Shown in pieces: positions 36,656 through 47,200 of a stretch of 64,000 bases of DNA (its first letter is position 1; every line of letters begins with the position of its first letter). This DNA is from Antarctobacter heliothermus (GTDB taxonomy: Bacteria; Pseudomonadota; Alphaproteobacteria; Rhodobacterales; Rhodobacteraceae). The stretch spans positions 62,001 through 126,000 of the forward strand of contig NZ_FZON01000005.1 of the NCBI RefSeq assembly GCF_900188425.1, read 5' to 3'. The notes below the pieces were generated by a model. It ran no database searches and was not told where the DNA came from. It saw nothing but the letters and a program-made list of their open reading frames with translations. Both the position numbers and the translations under genes were made by a program.

Positions 36656-38662
36656 ATGGGCAGGTTCACGATCCGAATACAGGTGATGTTGCTGGCATCG
36701 GCCTTTATCGCGACACTTCTGGTTCTGTCGGCCATTTCCTGGACGGTGAAATCCGAACTGACAGCCAAACTGCACCAGACCTTGGATCTGTCCAAGGAAA
36801 GTGAACTGTTGGCGCAGATTATCCGGCAGGCCCAGAACGCAGAGCTTGCGATGATGTTGTTCGTTGCCGGTGATGACCCGCAGATTGACGAAATGCGCAC
36901 CAGCATGACGGCGGTCCAGCGCCATTTTGGCGCTGTCCCGGAAGTGTTCTCTGCCTCTGAAGAAGATTTGGTGATCGAACTGGACGAGATGGCGGCGAAG
37001 CTCCGCCCTTTGGCTGTTGAGGTAGAGGCTCTCGCCGGGCTTTCATTGTTCGACCGCAAGGCGTTTGCTTACAAGGCGATCCTGCCAGGGTTGGAGGATG
37101 CACGCGCCGAACTGGCCGTCATCTCTGAGGCCCTGTTCCAAAACGTGTCGGCGCTGGATGCAGATGCAAACAAGGTCGCCGCAGCCGCTGATATCAAACA
37201 GCTTGTGGGCAACGCGGTGGTCATGGTGGTTGCCCTGTTTCTTGCCTTTGCCTTTGGCCGGTCACTGTCGCTGCCCATTCGGCGCGCCAGCGATGCGGTC
37301 GCCCGCTTGGCCGATCACGACTATGAATTTGAACTTGTCGATACAAACCGTGCCGACGAGGCGGGGATGATTTCGCGCGGGCTTGAAGATCTGCGTGGCA
37401 AATTGATCTCTGCCGATGCCGCCGAGACACGCGCAGCCGAAGAAAACAGTCGCCGGATCGACCTGTTTCAGACCTTTGGCGTAGCCATGAGCAAGCTGCG
37501 GAACGGCGACCTGCGCAGCCGAATCGACGGTGAGGAATGGCATGACCTGGGCGAGAGCTATGTCACCCTGTGCACAGATTTCAACAGCCTTGCGGAGGCA
37601 CTTGAGGGGCTTGTCGGCTCCCTGCAGCAAAGCGCCGACGCGGTGACCGACAATGCCAATGAACTGTCTACAATGTCGGATGAGATGTCTCGCCGGACCG
37701 AAGTGCAGGCCGCCACGCTGGAGGAATCGGCGGCGGCGCTGGATGAATTGTCAGCCAGTGTGCAATCAGCGTCGGAGCGGGCGCAGGATGTGGATTCCAA
37801 GGTCGTCGAAGGGCGCCGACGCGCCGAAAGAGGCGGTGAGGTCATGGCGCGCGCGCTGCAGTCGATGGGGTCGATCGCAAAATCGTCCGAACAGATTTCC
37901 CAGATCATCACGGTCATTGACGACATCGCGTTCCAGACCAATCTGCTGGCGTTGAACGCGGGGGTTGAGGCGGCGCGCGCGGGCGAGTCCGGCAAGGGGT
38001 TCTCTGTGGTGGCCTCCGAAGTGCGCAGCCTTGCGCAGCGCGCATCGGAATCTGCCAGCGAAATCAAGGAACTGGTTCTGAACAGCTCGCAACAGGTAGA
38101 GGATGGCGAGAAGCTGGTACAAGAAACCAGCGAAACCCTGAACCACATCGTTGATAGCGTGACAGAGGTTTCTGAAATGGTCTCTGACATCGCCACGTCG
38201 GCCAAGGATCAGGCCAGCGGCGTGCGTGAGATCAACATGGGGGTGAGCGAACTGGACAAGGCGGTTCAGCAAAATGCCGCTATGGTCAGTCAGACCAACA
38301 CGGCAAGCCAGGAATTGCGGGTCGAGGCCACGCGCCTGTCGGATGTCCTCGCGCAATTCTCTGCTGCGGAAAAACGCGATCAAGCCGCGTCTTGGGAGGC
38401 CGCAGCGCCGACACCCGGAACAGACGTTCGGTCAGGCCCTGAAATGGTTCGTTCAGGCCCTGAAACGACTGTAGCGGACGGCAGCTTTTCCGCCGCAGAC
38501 ACCGCGACCTTGGTGCACGGGAACTGGTCGGCGGGGGCCTTGGAACCGGCGCCGGTTCAGGTGGTGGTCGACCCAGACAGCGCGGAGGATCATGACATGT
38601 ATAACGCCACGCCGACACGCCGCAAGGCCGTGGGCGGCGAAGGTCAGTGGACGGATTTCTGA
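36656..38662 (+). CDS. Methyl-accepting chemotaxis protein
   Basis: A 668-residue chemoreceptor. TM1 lies at about 8-30, a helical periplasmic domain of about 150 residues follows, TM2 at about 185-205 ([20 protein letters not shown]), then a HAMP domain, a second HAMP-like region, and the signalling domain, whose hairpin tip is [20 protein letters not shown]. The C-terminus carries a flexible tail of about 110 residues ending GQWTDF, resembling the CheR/CheB-binding pentapeptide (NWETF type). The ATG at 36656 has GAGGG 6 bases before it; earlier GTG/ATG starts are weaker. A short tandem duplication ([14 protein letters not shown]) lies in the tail. Confidence 0.93.
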   Translation: MGRFTIRIQVMLLASAFIATLLVLSAISWTVKSELTAKLHQTLDLSKESELLAQIIRQAQNAELAMMLFVAGDDPQIDEMRTSMTAVQRHFGAVPEVFSASEEDLVIELDEMAAKLRPLAVEVEALAGLSLFDRKAFAYKAILPGLEDARAELAVISEALFQNVSALDADANKVAAAADIKQLVGNAVVMVVALFLAFAFGRSLSLPIRRASDAVARLADHDYEFELVDTNRADEAGMISRGLEDLRGKLISADAAETRAAEENSRRIDLFQTFGVAMSKLRNGDLRSRIDGEEWHDLGESYVTLCTDFNSLAEALEGLVGSLQQSADAVTDNANELSTMSDEMSRRTEVQAATLEESAAALDELSASVQSASERAQDVDSKVVEGRRRAERGGEVMARALQSMGSIAKSSEQISQIITVIDDIAFQTNLLALNAGVEAARAGESGKGFSVVASEVRSLAQRASESASEIKELVLNSSQQVEDGEKLVQETSETLNHIVDSVTEVSEMVSDIATSAKDQASGVREINMGVSELDKAVQQNAAMVSQTNTASQELRVEATRLSDVLAQFSAAEKRDQAASWEAAAPTPGTDVRSGPEMVRSGPETTVADGSFSAADTATLVHGNWSAGALEPAPVQVVVDPDSAEDHDMYNATPTRRKAVGGEGQWTDF

Positions 38663-38678
38663 CGTCGGGCGATCCGGT

Positions 38679-39794
38679 TCAGGATCGGTCGGTATCACCA
38701 ATCCGGCCACCGGCGTCGCCAATCTGACCGCGATGCAGCAACAGGTGATCCAGCAGCACACAGGCCATCATCGCCTCGCCCACCGGCACGGCGCGGATGC
38801 CGACACAAGGATCATGGCGCCCCTTGGTGACGATTTCGGTGTTCTCGCCCTGAACCGTGATGGTTTTGCGCGGTGTCAGGATGGATGAGGTCGGTTTGAC
38901 GGCAAAACGCACGACGATGTCCTGCCCGGAGGAAATGCCGCCAAGGATACCGCCTGCGTGGTTCGAACTGTAGACTGGCCCGTCCTTGCCCATGGTAATC
39001 TCGTCGGCGTTTTCGGTGCCGGTCAAGGCAGCGGTCGCCATGCCGTCGCCAATCTCTACCCCTTTTACGGCGTTGATCGACATCATCGCTGCCGCCAAAT
39101 CAGTGTCCAACTTGCCGTAGACCGGTGCGCCAAGCCCTGCGGGCACGCCGCGCGCCACAACCTCGATCACGGCACCGACGCTTTCGCCCGATTTGCGCAA
39201 AGTATCTAGATACCCGGCCCATTCCTCGGCGGCCTGCGGATCGGGGCACCAGAACGGGTTGGCGGATATCTGTGCGTCGTCAAAACGGGCCCTGTCCGCC
39301 TTGCGCGGCCCCATCTGAACCATGTAGCCGCGCAGGTCGATCCCGGGGATCAACGCGGTCAAAGCTGCCCGTGCAAGCCCGCCGGCCGCCACCCGCGCGG
39401 CGGTTTCGCGTGCCGAGGATCGCCCCCCGCCGCGATAGTCGCGCAGGCCGTATTTCTGGAAGTAGGTAATATCGGCATGGCCGGGCCGGAATTTTTGCGC
39501 GATCTCGGAGTAATCCTTGGACCGCTGATCGGTGTTCTCGATCATCAACTGCACCGGGGTCCCGGTGGTGCGTCCATCAAACACGCCGGACAGGATCCTC
39601 ACCGCGTCCGCTTCGCGCCGCTGGGTCGTGTATTTGTTCTGGCCCGGTTTGCGCATGTCCAGCCAGTGCTGCAACTGCGCCTCGGTGACTTCGATCCCCG
39701 GCGGGCAGCCGTCCACAGTCGCGCCCAATGCGGGTCCGTGGCTTTCACCCCAGGTCGTGACACGAAAGAGATGTCCAAATGTGTTCAGGCTCAT
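38679..39794 (-). CDS. aroC: Chorismate synthase
   Basis: Converts EPSP to chorismate, the last shikimate-pathway step; needs reduced FMN. The 371-residue protein has the three signatures: [19 protein letters not shown] near the start, [20 protein letters not shown] then [16 protein letters not shown] in the middle, and [17 protein letters not shown] near the end. Length is normal. It converges with the chemoreceptor gene (16-base gap). Its upstream side borders a decayed insertion sequence. Confidence 0.98.
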   Translation of the reverse strand: MSLNTFGHLFRVTTWGESHGPALGATVDGCPPGIEVTEAQLQHWLDMRKPGQNKYTTQRREADAVRILSGVFDGRTTGTPVQLMIENTDQRSKDYSEIAQKFRPGHADITYFQKYGLRDYRGGGRSSARETAARVAAGGLARAALTALIPGIDLRGYMVQMGPRKADRARFDDAQISANPFWCPDPQAAEEWAGYLDTLRKSGESVGAVIEVVARGVPAGLGAPVYGKLDTDLAAAMMSINAVKGVEIGDGMATAALTGTENADEITMGKDGPVYSSNHAGGILGGISSGQDIVVRFAVKPTSSILTPRKTITVQGENTEIVTKGRHDPCVGIRAVPVGEAMMACVLLDHLLLHRGQIGDAGGRIGDTDRS

Positions 39795-40009
39795 GGCGCG
39801 TCCCCTCTTTTGTGCGCGAAATACGCAAGCCGGGTGCCAAAGCCAAGACTATTCGAGCAACTCTTGACGTTGACGGGCAATATCCGCGACGGCACCGGTG
39901 GTGCGGTCTGCGGTCGTGACGATGAAAGTGGACAGCCAAAGCGGCAATTCGAAACCCGCCATCCAGCCGAAACACTATTGGTTCAGTCAAACAGGGCCCT
40001 GCTCTAGAC
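39795..40009. other. Intergenic stretch upstream of aroC, no gene seen
   Basis: This 215-base stretch separates the aroC start from the transposase remnant. Short open frames exist on both strands but none has a ribosome site or recognisable sequence. It presumably holds the aroC promoter and one end of the decayed insertion sequence. Confidence 0.4.
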
Positions 40010-40469
40010 TCAGGATTTTGCCCACCTGATACCGCTTGCGATAAGGGCGATTGCCGCGAGAAGGGCCTTTGGGCCGTGCTCATATCGGCTCGCAACGCGA
40101 CGACCGTCCTTGGTCCTGCCGAACAACATAATCTCGACGCAGTTGCGCCGCTTGTATCGGCGTTTGACGTTTTTCGCCGTCGCCTTGCGCTGCCTGTAGC
40201 CTAGGATTCTGAAGGCTATCCATCTGTTTTACAACGATTCCCCATACCTCTCGAGCCGTTCGCGGTCCGCGCCGCTTTCAACGGGCGAACAGGGTCTTGT
40301 GAAGGCGGTATGCCTTTGGAGCATCACGCTATTGCAACCGATTGGATTGAATGAAGATAGTCCCGTTCAGAACACTGGAATCACATTCCCATGACTTCTC
40401 GTGGGGCATTTGAAAACGGGGTTCCAGACGCGCCATCTGCACATCGCTCAACCAGAAACGATCAGACAG
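40010..40469 (-). pseudogene. Remnant of an IS5-family transposase
   Basis: Translating the minus strand from 40469 gives SDRFWLSDVQMARLEP, then NGTIFIQSNRLQ, a stop, RDAPKAYRLHKTLFAR and another stop; this is the N-terminal part of an IS5-type transposase (FWLTDAQMARL ... NRNGLRWRDAP). In a different frame, ending at 40010, the sequence RRYKRRNCVEIMLFGRTKDG then RRVASRYEHGPKALLAAIAL is the C-terminal part. The middle, including most of the DDE catalytic region, is missing, the start codon is CTG and the frame changes. It is a dead, old insertion. Terminal inverted repeats were not found by eye. Confidence 0.8.
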
Positions 40470-40604
40470 GTTTCAGCTGTGTGATCGGACGGTGAATCAC
40501 CTCAGCCGACTGAAATCAATGGATCCAAGGCCTCGAGGCCAAAGGAGCATGCGTTCAGGATTTGTGGCTTTTTCGAAGAAGACGCCTGTGCCATTGATCC
40601 ATCT

Positions 40605-41483
40605 ATGGTGCAAGTATCCGAAACCTATCTGATCGCAGTCGATGGCGGCGGCTCTGGTTGCCGCGCGGTGGTCGCGACCTTGGCAGGACAGGTATTGGGC
40701 GAGGGGACTGCCGGCCCGGCCAATGCGACAACGGATCTGGATCAGGCGATGGCCAACGTGCGGGAGGCAATTGGGGCGGCGATTCATGCGGCGGCGCTTT
40801 CGGCGGACGTCTGGCAGTCGTCTGTCGGGCATCTGGGACTGGCCGGAGCCTTGACGAACGAGGTGATCTTGCGGATCGCTGCAGGCTGCGGGGTGCGCCG
40901 GGCGACAGTCAGCGACGATCTTGAGACGGCGGCGGCTGGTGCTTTGGGTGCCGGGAGCGGCGTGCTGGTCTCTGTCGGGACCGGATCGGTATTGGCCGCG
41001 CGGCAAGGTGGGGCGCTGGTTCGGCTCGGTGGTTGGGGTTTGCAGGTTTCAGATCAGGCTTCGGGTGCATGGCTGGGACGAGCGCTGCTGGAACGGGTCT
41101 TGCTGTGTCATGATGGGCTGGAGAAGCATTCTGCCCTGACGCTTGGCGTGCTGGAGAAAACCGGAGGTACGGCGATGTCCATCGTACGTTTTGCGTCCAC
41201 GGCGCGGCCCGCGGATTATGCGAAACTTGCCCCGCTTGTCGTGGCGGCGCCAGAGGATGCCCACGGTCGTGCCCTGATGAAGGATGGTGCGGCGTATCTG
41301 CGTCGTGCGCTGATGGTGCTGGATCCGGCGGAAGCTGCGCCGGTCTGTCTGGCGGGGGGCTTGGGGCCGGCCTATGCGGACTGGCTGCCTCCGGAGATGC
41401 AGGAGCGCCTTGTGGCACCGGCGGGCACTGCGCTGGACGGGGCCCTGCAGATGGCCCGCAGCGCGGCGGAGCGCGGGGCATGA
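40605..41483 (+). CDS. BadF/BcrA-type ATPase-fold kinase, probable N-acetylglucosamine kinase
   Basis: A 292-residue ASKHA-fold protein. The phosphate-1 loop is YLIAVDGGGSGCRAVV near residue 8, a phosphate-2 segment is GVLVSVGTGSVLAAR near 125, and GGWGLQVSDQASGAWLG follows, as in eukaryotic-type GlcNAc kinases. The adjacent nagA overlaps its stop codon (ATGA), so GlcNAc phosphorylation followed by deacetylation is the natural reading. Cell-wall or chitin-derived GlcNAc would be the substrate. No transporter or regulator for amino sugars lies beside it. The start ATG has only a weak ribosome site. Confidence 0.8.
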   Translation: MVQVSETYLIAVDGGGSGCRAVVATLAGQVLGEGTAGPANATTDLDQAMANVREAIGAAIHAAALSADVWQSSVGHLGLAGALTNEVILRIAAGCGVRRATVSDDLETAAAGALGAGSGVLVSVGTGSVLAARQGGALVRLGGWGLQVSDQASGAWLGRALLERVLLCHDGLEKHSALTLGVLEKTGGTAMSIVRFASTARPADYAKLAPLVVAAPEDAHGRALMKDGAAYLRRALMVLDPAEAAPVCLAGGLGPAYADWLPPEMQERLVAPAGTALDGALQMARSAAERGA

Positions 41484-42598
41484 CGCGGATTGTTTACTGC
41501 GGCGCGCAGGTTTTTGACGGGGTGACCCTGCACAAGGACGCGGTTTTGGTCGTCGAGGATGGCGCCGTCGCCATCCTGCCCATCCAGGAGGCCCCCTCAG
41601 ACACAGCTGTGGTCCTGGAAGGGGGCGTTTTGACGCCCGGTTTCGTGGATTTGCAGGCCAATGGCGGCGGCGGCGTGATGTTCAACGACGAAACCAGCGT
41701 CGAGGGTTTGCGCGTGATTGCCGCCGCCCATGCCTCTACGGGGACGCGGGCTTTCCTGCCCACGCTGATCACCGACACACCCGATCGCACCCGCGCCGCG
41801 ATCGAGGCGGTGGCGGCGGCCATCGCCGACGGAGTGCCCGGCATCGCGGGTCTGCACCTGGAGGGGCCGCACCTGGACGTCGCACAAAAGGGGGCTCATG
41901 ACGCAGACCTGATCCGGCCGATGACGGATCAGGACGTGGCGGTTCTGGAGGACGCGGCGCACAGGCTGCCCCGGCTCATGCTGACCGTTGCGCCAGAGAG
42001 CACCCGCCCCGCGCAGATCGCGCGGCTTGCGCGGGCTGGGGTGTTGATCTCGCTCGGGCACAGCAATTGCAGCTACGACACCGCCATGGTGGCTTTTGCC
42101 GCCGGAGCGCGATGTGTCACGCATCTGTTCAACGCCATGAGCCCGCTGCGGCATCGCGCGCCGGGTCTTGTTGGCGCGGCACTGGATTCGGGTGCGGCCT
42201 GTGCGGGAATCATCGCAGACGGTGTCCATGTCCATCCTGCGGCGATGCGCGCTGCGGTTGCGGCCAAGCGTGGACCGGGCGGCCTGTTCCTTGTGACCGA
42301 TGCCATGGCCACGCTCTCCTCCGAGTTGCAGGAGTTTCGGTTGGGCGGGCGCCGTGTCCTGCGCGCTGAGGGGCGGCTGACATTGGAGGACGGCACTTTG
42401 GCTGGGGCCGATCTGACAATGCCGCAGGCGATCCGAGTGCTGACGCAGGAGGTGGGCGTGCCGCTTGTTCAGGCGCTGAGCATGGCGACAACGATCCCGG
42501 CCCGCTTGCTGTCCGGATCCACCTTGGCTGGTCCCGGATTTATTGCGCCATTTATCCATTTGTCGGACAGTGGCGAGGCGTCGTCGACAGAGTTTTAG
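41480..42598 (+). CDS. nagA: N-acetylglucosamine-6-phosphate deacetylase
   Basis: Removes acetate from GlcNAc-6-P, feeding amino sugars to glycolysis or back to wall synthesis. The 372-residue protein has the amidohydrolase fold: VLTPGFVDLQANGGGGVMFN (in place of the usual D.HxHG), HLEGPHLDVAQKGAH (metal-site Glu), SLGHSNCSYDTAM, THLFNAMSPLRHRAPG and FLVTDAMA with the catalytic Asp. It is coupled to the upstream kinase by a four-base overlap. Length is normal. Confidence 0.95.
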   Translation: MTRIVYCGAQVFDGVTLHKDAVLVVEDGAVAILPIQEAPSDTAVVLEGGVLTPGFVDLQANGGGGVMFNDETSVEGLRVIAAAHASTGTRAFLPTLITDTPDRTRAAIEAVAAAIADGVPGIAGLHLEGPHLDVAQKGAHDADLIRPMTDQDVAVLEDAAHRLPRLMLTVAPESTRPAQIARLARAGVLISLGHSNCSYDTAMVAFAAGARCVTHLFNAMSPLRHRAPGLVGAALDSGAACAGIIADGVHVHPAAMRAAVAAKRGPGGLFLVTDAMATLSSELQEFRLGGRRVLRAEGRLTLEDGTLAGADLTMPQAIRVLTQEVGVPLVQALSMATTIPARLLSGSTLAGPGFIAPFIHLSDSGEASSTEF

Positions 42599-42726
42599 GT
42601 GGATCTGCAGGCGCCGCGTTCCCGGCAAGGTGACGCAAGGTGATGCCTTTTTACGCTTTTCATTAAGAGTCTGAAATATATGCTAAGTTCAGTGTTAGTT
42701 CATATTTTTCAACGGGGTGAAGAGAC

Positions 42727-42888
42727 GTGCGTTTCCGTCCGTTTAGGTGCAGGTGCAATCACAAACTCCGCTATGGCACCAATACATGCAGCTACTGTTT
42801 TCGTCCAACTCCGGTCTGGAACCGCATTTGGCTGCCGATTGTCATTCTTGTCTTGGTCGGCGTGATCGTTTCGGTCAACTGGTGGTGA
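42727..42888 (+). CDS. 53-residue zinc-ribbon/single-span membrane protein
   Basis: A very small gene. From a GTG behind a GGGGTGAAGAGA purine run, the translation has RCRCNHKLRYGTNTCSYCFR at about residues 7-26, with four cysteines in a zinc-ribbon spacing (CxC, then CxxC ten residues later). A Trp/Pro turn follows, then a hydrophobic span (IWLPIVILVLVGVIVSV) and VNWW before the stop. The composition is unlike chance GC-rich frames. Likely a membrane-tethered zinc-binding peptide of unknown role. It lies between nagA and the lytic transglycosylase gene. Confidence 0.62.
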   Translation: MRFRPFRCRCNHKLRYGTNTCSYCFRPTPVWNRIWLPIVILVLVGVIVSVNWW

Positions 42889-42972
42889 TCCGCGCACCGC
42901 GACCGATGTGGTTGTGGTTGAACGGGGGGCTGATCTAGCGTAGCGGCGGACACATCGGGCAGGAGATATGAC

Positions 42973-44223
42973 ATGCGTCTGACCAGACGGGAATTTGCGC
43001 TGGGCGCAGCGGGTTTTGGGCTGGCCGGATGCTTGCCGGGCGGCGGGGCGCTTCCGCAGGTGGCGCGACCCGATCCGGCGCTTGAGCCGGGACTGCGCCC
43101 GCAACCAAATCCAGAGTATGATCAATGGGTTGTCGCGTTCAGGTCGCGCGCGATGTCTCAGGGGATCACCCAGGGGACGTTGGACCGTGCCTTTCGCGGG
43201 CAGGGCTTTTTGCCCGGTGTGATAGAGCGTGACCGCAACCAGACGGAATTCAACCGCACGCTTGAGGACTACATCGCCATCGTCGCGCCAGAGGAAAAGG
43301 TTGCGTTCGGGCGGACGGCCTATGCGCGGCAGCGCAACGCGCTTGACCGGGTCGAGGCGCAATACGGCGTCCCGGCGGAAATCATGGCCTCATTCTGGGG
43401 GGTCGAGAGTTATTTCGGCACCAAGCGCGGCAAGATCCCGGTGATCTCGGCAACCTCGACCCTTGCGTGGGAGGGGCGGCGCGGCCGCTTTTTCGAATCG
43501 AACCTGATGGACGCGCTGCGAATCGTTCAGACAGGGGATGCCCGCCCTGACCAACTGGTGGGCAGCTGGGCGGGGGCCATGGGGCACACTCAATTGATCC
43601 CCAACGCCTACCAGGAAAACGCGGTCGATTTCGATGGCGACGGCAAGCGTGACATATGGTCGGAGAACCCGATTGATGCCTTCGCTACAACGGCACGTTT
43701 TGTGTCGCGCGCCGGTTGGAAACGGGGGGCCCCATGGGGGGTGGAGGTGCGCCTGCCGCAAGGGTATTCCGGGCCAACAGGGCGCAAGAACCGCGCCGCC
43801 GTTTCGCGCTTTCGTGACCTTGGGGTGCGCACCGCGCAGGGCGGATCGTTGCCCGATCATGGGTCAGCGGCGGTGCTGGCACCGATGGGCGTGGGCAAAC
43901 CGGCCTTTCTGGTGTTCCACAACTTCAACATGATCATGCGGTACAACCCATCCGAGAATTACGCGTTGGCGGTGGGCTATCTGGCCGACCGGTTGGCCGG
44001 TGCCGGGCCGTTGGTCGGGGATTTCGGACGCGACAAGTACGGGCTGAGCCAGGATGAACGCAAGGCGCTGCAACGCGGATTGACGCGGGCCGGATTCGAC
44101 GCAGGCACGCCGGACGGTGTGTTTGGTAAAAAGACCGAGGCCGCGATCAGTGCCTATCAGTCCGCCAAGGGACTTGCCGTCACGGGTGAGCCGTCACGCG
44201 CGTTGCTGGACGCTCTGGGCTGA
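42973..44223 (+). CDS. Lytic murein transglycosylase (MltB type) with peptidoglycan-binding domain
   Basis: A 416-residue envelope lipoprotein that cleaves the glycan strands of peptidoglycan. The N-terminus has a twin-arginine-like TRREFALGAAGFGLAGC with a lipobox Cys at about 20. The SLT2/MltB domain (about 50-330) includes EIMASFWGVESYFGTKRG (catalytic Glu), GSWAGAMGHTQLIPNAYQEN and DFDGDGKRDIW. A peptidoglycan-binding type 1 domain closes the protein (FDAGTPDGVFGKKTEAAISA, about 375-395). The gene ends facing the large RTX gene. Confidence 0.93.
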   Translation: MRLTRREFALGAAGFGLAGCLPGGGALPQVARPDPALEPGLRPQPNPEYDQWVVAFRSRAMSQGITQGTLDRAFRGQGFLPGVIERDRNQTEFNRTLEDYIAIVAPEEKVAFGRTAYARQRNALDRVEAQYGVPAEIMASFWGVESYFGTKRGKIPVISATSTLAWEGRRGRFFESNLMDALRIVQTGDARPDQLVGSWAGAMGHTQLIPNAYQENAVDFDGDGKRDIWSENPIDAFATTARFVSRAGWKRGAPWGVEVRLPQGYSGPTGRKNRAAVSRFRDLGVRTAQGGSLPDHGSAAVLAPMGVGKPAFLVFHNFNMIMRYNPSENYALAVGYLADRLAGAGPLVGDFGRDKYGLSQDERKALQRGLTRAGFDAGTPDGVFGKKTEAAISAYQSAKGLAVTGEPSRALLDALG

Positions 44224-44239
44224 CGTGCAGCGCGGAACG

Positions 44240-44266
44240 GTTTCGGGCCGCAGCGCGTCCCGAAAC
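44240..44266. terminator. Hairpin between convergent transglycosylase and RTX genes
   Basis: GTTTCGGG at 44240-44247 pairs with CCCGAAAC at 44259-44266 across an 11-base loop. It lies in the 52-base gap between the two stop codons and could end both transcripts. There is no long T-run. Confidence 0.5.
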
Positions 44267-44275
44267 TCGATCCGC

Positions 44276-47200
44276 TCAGGCCGCCAGCAGAATCCGCGCC
44301 TGATCAGCCTTCAGTGAGGCGCGGGCAGCGGTATAGGCGTCCCGGCCCGGCGCATTGGACAGTTCCGGGAACAGGGTCAACAGTTCCTTGCGCTGCGCCG
44401 TGTCCAGACCCGCCAGCGACTGATCGCCCGGCTGAAAGCTTTCTGTCCAGGCTCCGTCCGACATCACCAGCTCATGTGCATTGAACATGAAATGCACATA
44501 GGTGATGCCATCGCGCGGGCACTCACGGGTGATGCCTGTGCGGCCAACAAGGTGGCTCGCCGCGACAAGAACCTCATCTTCGCCGAACAGCAGTTCCACG
44601 GTCGCTCCGCCCATGACGACCCGGTGTTGGGGCGAAACCAGCATGTCGCGTTCAGGCACACCGCGTCCCAGCGCGCCTGCAAGTATGCGGATCGGGCGCA
44701 GGTCAGGGTATGCGGCCAGGTCCGCACCGCTTAGCGTCTTTGTGCCAGTCCAAAGTACCCGCTTGTATCCATTGTCGCGAGTCAACACTCGGTCTCCGCG
44801 CGTGATCGCAACTGCATCGACCTCTCCGCTGGTGGTCTTGATCATCGTGCCGGGGGTAAAGCAGGGCGTGTAATTTACGTTCTCGATTTCCGAGAAACTG
44901 AGCGTGGATCCGTCGGCCCATTCGACCGTACCGGATTCCGCGCCAGTCATGGTGACGACCGCCGGTCCGGTGATGTTCAGCGTGTCGCCGCCAGTTTCGC
45001 CGGTTTCGCCACCGGCAAGTTTCAGGTCTGCGCCGGACATATCGGCTGCGTTGACGTTGAACACATCGTCGCCGTCGCCGCCCTCGGCCACGTCGCCGGA
45101 GCCCGCGTTGATCGTGTCTGCCCCATCTCCACCGATCATATTATCTGCACCCGCGCCGCCGGTCAGGCTGTCCGCGCCGCTGCCGCCGTCCAGCGTATCA
45201 TCGCCGGAGCCACCGGTCAGGCTGTCGCTGCCGCCGTCGGCAAAGACCGCGATGCCCGCACTGTCGGCGCTGCCGTCGACGCTGTCATCGCCACCGCCCA
45301 GTGTCAGGGTTTCGATCTCTGTGAATCCCGCGCCGTCGGTGCCATCGGTGATCGTTCCGGCCTCATCGCCGGTGTAGGTGACCGTGACCGCGCCGGGAAT
45401 TGCAGAGGCATCCAGCGTGTCGTTGTCTGTGCCGGTTGTGACGGTTTCGCCACCCGCGATGGTGTCCGCGCCAAAGCCGGTTTCCAGCACGATGGTGTCC
45501 GCATCTGCGCCGCCGAGGAGCAGGTCGCCATCGGTGCCGCCCAGCAGCACATCCGCACCGTCGCCGCCGTCAAGCGTGTCGGTGCCACTTTCCCCTTCCA
45601 GGGAATCGTCACCGGTTCCGCCAAGAACGCTGTCATCGCCCTGGCCCGCCTGTACGGTGTCGTCGCCGCCATAGGCCAGGATCGTGTCATCCTGACTGCC
45701 GCCGATGCCGTCGCTGTTGTCGACGAAATCGTCGTTGGGGTCACCCGCGTAAAGCGTGTCGATGACCTCGCCCACAGCCGACCCCTCGACGATGAAATCG
45801 CCGGGACTGAGGGGGATGCCCATAGCGTTCAATTGTGCCGGGGTTTGGACCTCGGAGATCGTAACACCGACCAGTGTGATGGATTCTCCGTTGGGAAAGG
45901 TCAGGATCGCGTGGCCCGATCCGTCACCTGCAGTGTCGGTGACGGTGACATCCCCTGTCATGACCGGGTTGCCGTCCAGATCGGTCAGCGCGGTCACGTC
46001 CAGCAAGTCGTTGCCCGCAAAAGCGCCGCCGCCAAGGTTTGTGGGGGCCTCAAAGCTGGAAATCACATCGTCGCCCGACCCATCGGCCAGCACAACCACG
46101 TCCTGTTCACCATCGCCCGCGCCGACGTCGATGATGTCGTCTCCGGCGCCGCCCTCGACGGTGTCCGCGCCGGAAGAGGTCAGCAGGCTGTCGTTGCCTG
46201 TGCCTCCGGAGACGCTGTCATCGTCAAAGCCGGAAAAGATCGTGTCGTTTCCTCCGCCGCCAAGGATCGTGTCATCGCCATAGTTGCCGATAATGTGTTC
46301 CGCCCCGGCGGAACCGACAACACTGTCGTTGCCGGTGCCCATCTGAAAACGTTCGATTTCTTCAAAGGCGGTGGTGCTGACGCCGTCTGTCAGCGTGCCG
46401 GTTTCCTCGCCGGTGTAGACGATAGTAATGTCGTCCGAGATGGCTGAAAAGTTGATCCGGTCGCCCAAAGTCTCGCCGGCCTCGCCGCCGACAATGCTGT
46501 CATTGTCGAGCTTGCCATCCAGAAAGATCTCATCGTCGCCACTTTCGCCATAGACGGTATCATCGCCTGCACCGGCGTCGATCGAGTCATCGCCGGCACC
46601 TGCCATCACCACATCGTCGTTTGTCAGTGCGGCATTGTCATTGTTGTCGATCCGATCCCCTTCAGGGTCATCGAGATAGGCGGTGTTGATAAGGTCGCCG
46701 TTCAACGTGCCCGAGACCACGTAGTCCGACGGTATCGGTGGGATGCCCATCGCCACCAGTTGCGCGGGCGCGGAAACGTCCGCTGACGAGACACCGATGA
46801 GAGTCAGAGTTTCGCCGTTCGGGAATGTGAGGATCGCGTCACCAGTCCCGTCGCCGACGGTGTCGCTGACCGTCACGTCAGCTACGTTCACCGGATCGCC
46901 GCCAAGGTCGCGCATGCCCGATACGTCCAGCATATCGTTGCCGGCATAATTGCCGCCGCCAAGGTCGGTTGGCGCGGCGAATCCGCTGACGCTGTCAGCG
47001 CCGGACCCGTCGGCAAGCACCAGCGTGTCAGTGCCGCTGCCCAGAACGATCATCTCGATGTCCTGAAAACTCAGCGTATCCGTGCCGTCAGTCACGGTGC
47101 CGATTTCTGGATTGCCCGAGGTCAAGTCAACGGTCAGGTCATCGGTCACTGCAGACATGTCCAGCACGTCGCCGGTTGTCTCGTCGACACCTTCGGCGTC

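Noticed and set aside
42709-43362. A 217-codon minus-strand frame overlapping the transglycosylase gene
   Set aside because: It lies opposite the lytic transglycosylase and the 53-residue zinc-ribbon gene, lacks a ribosome site and matches no family.
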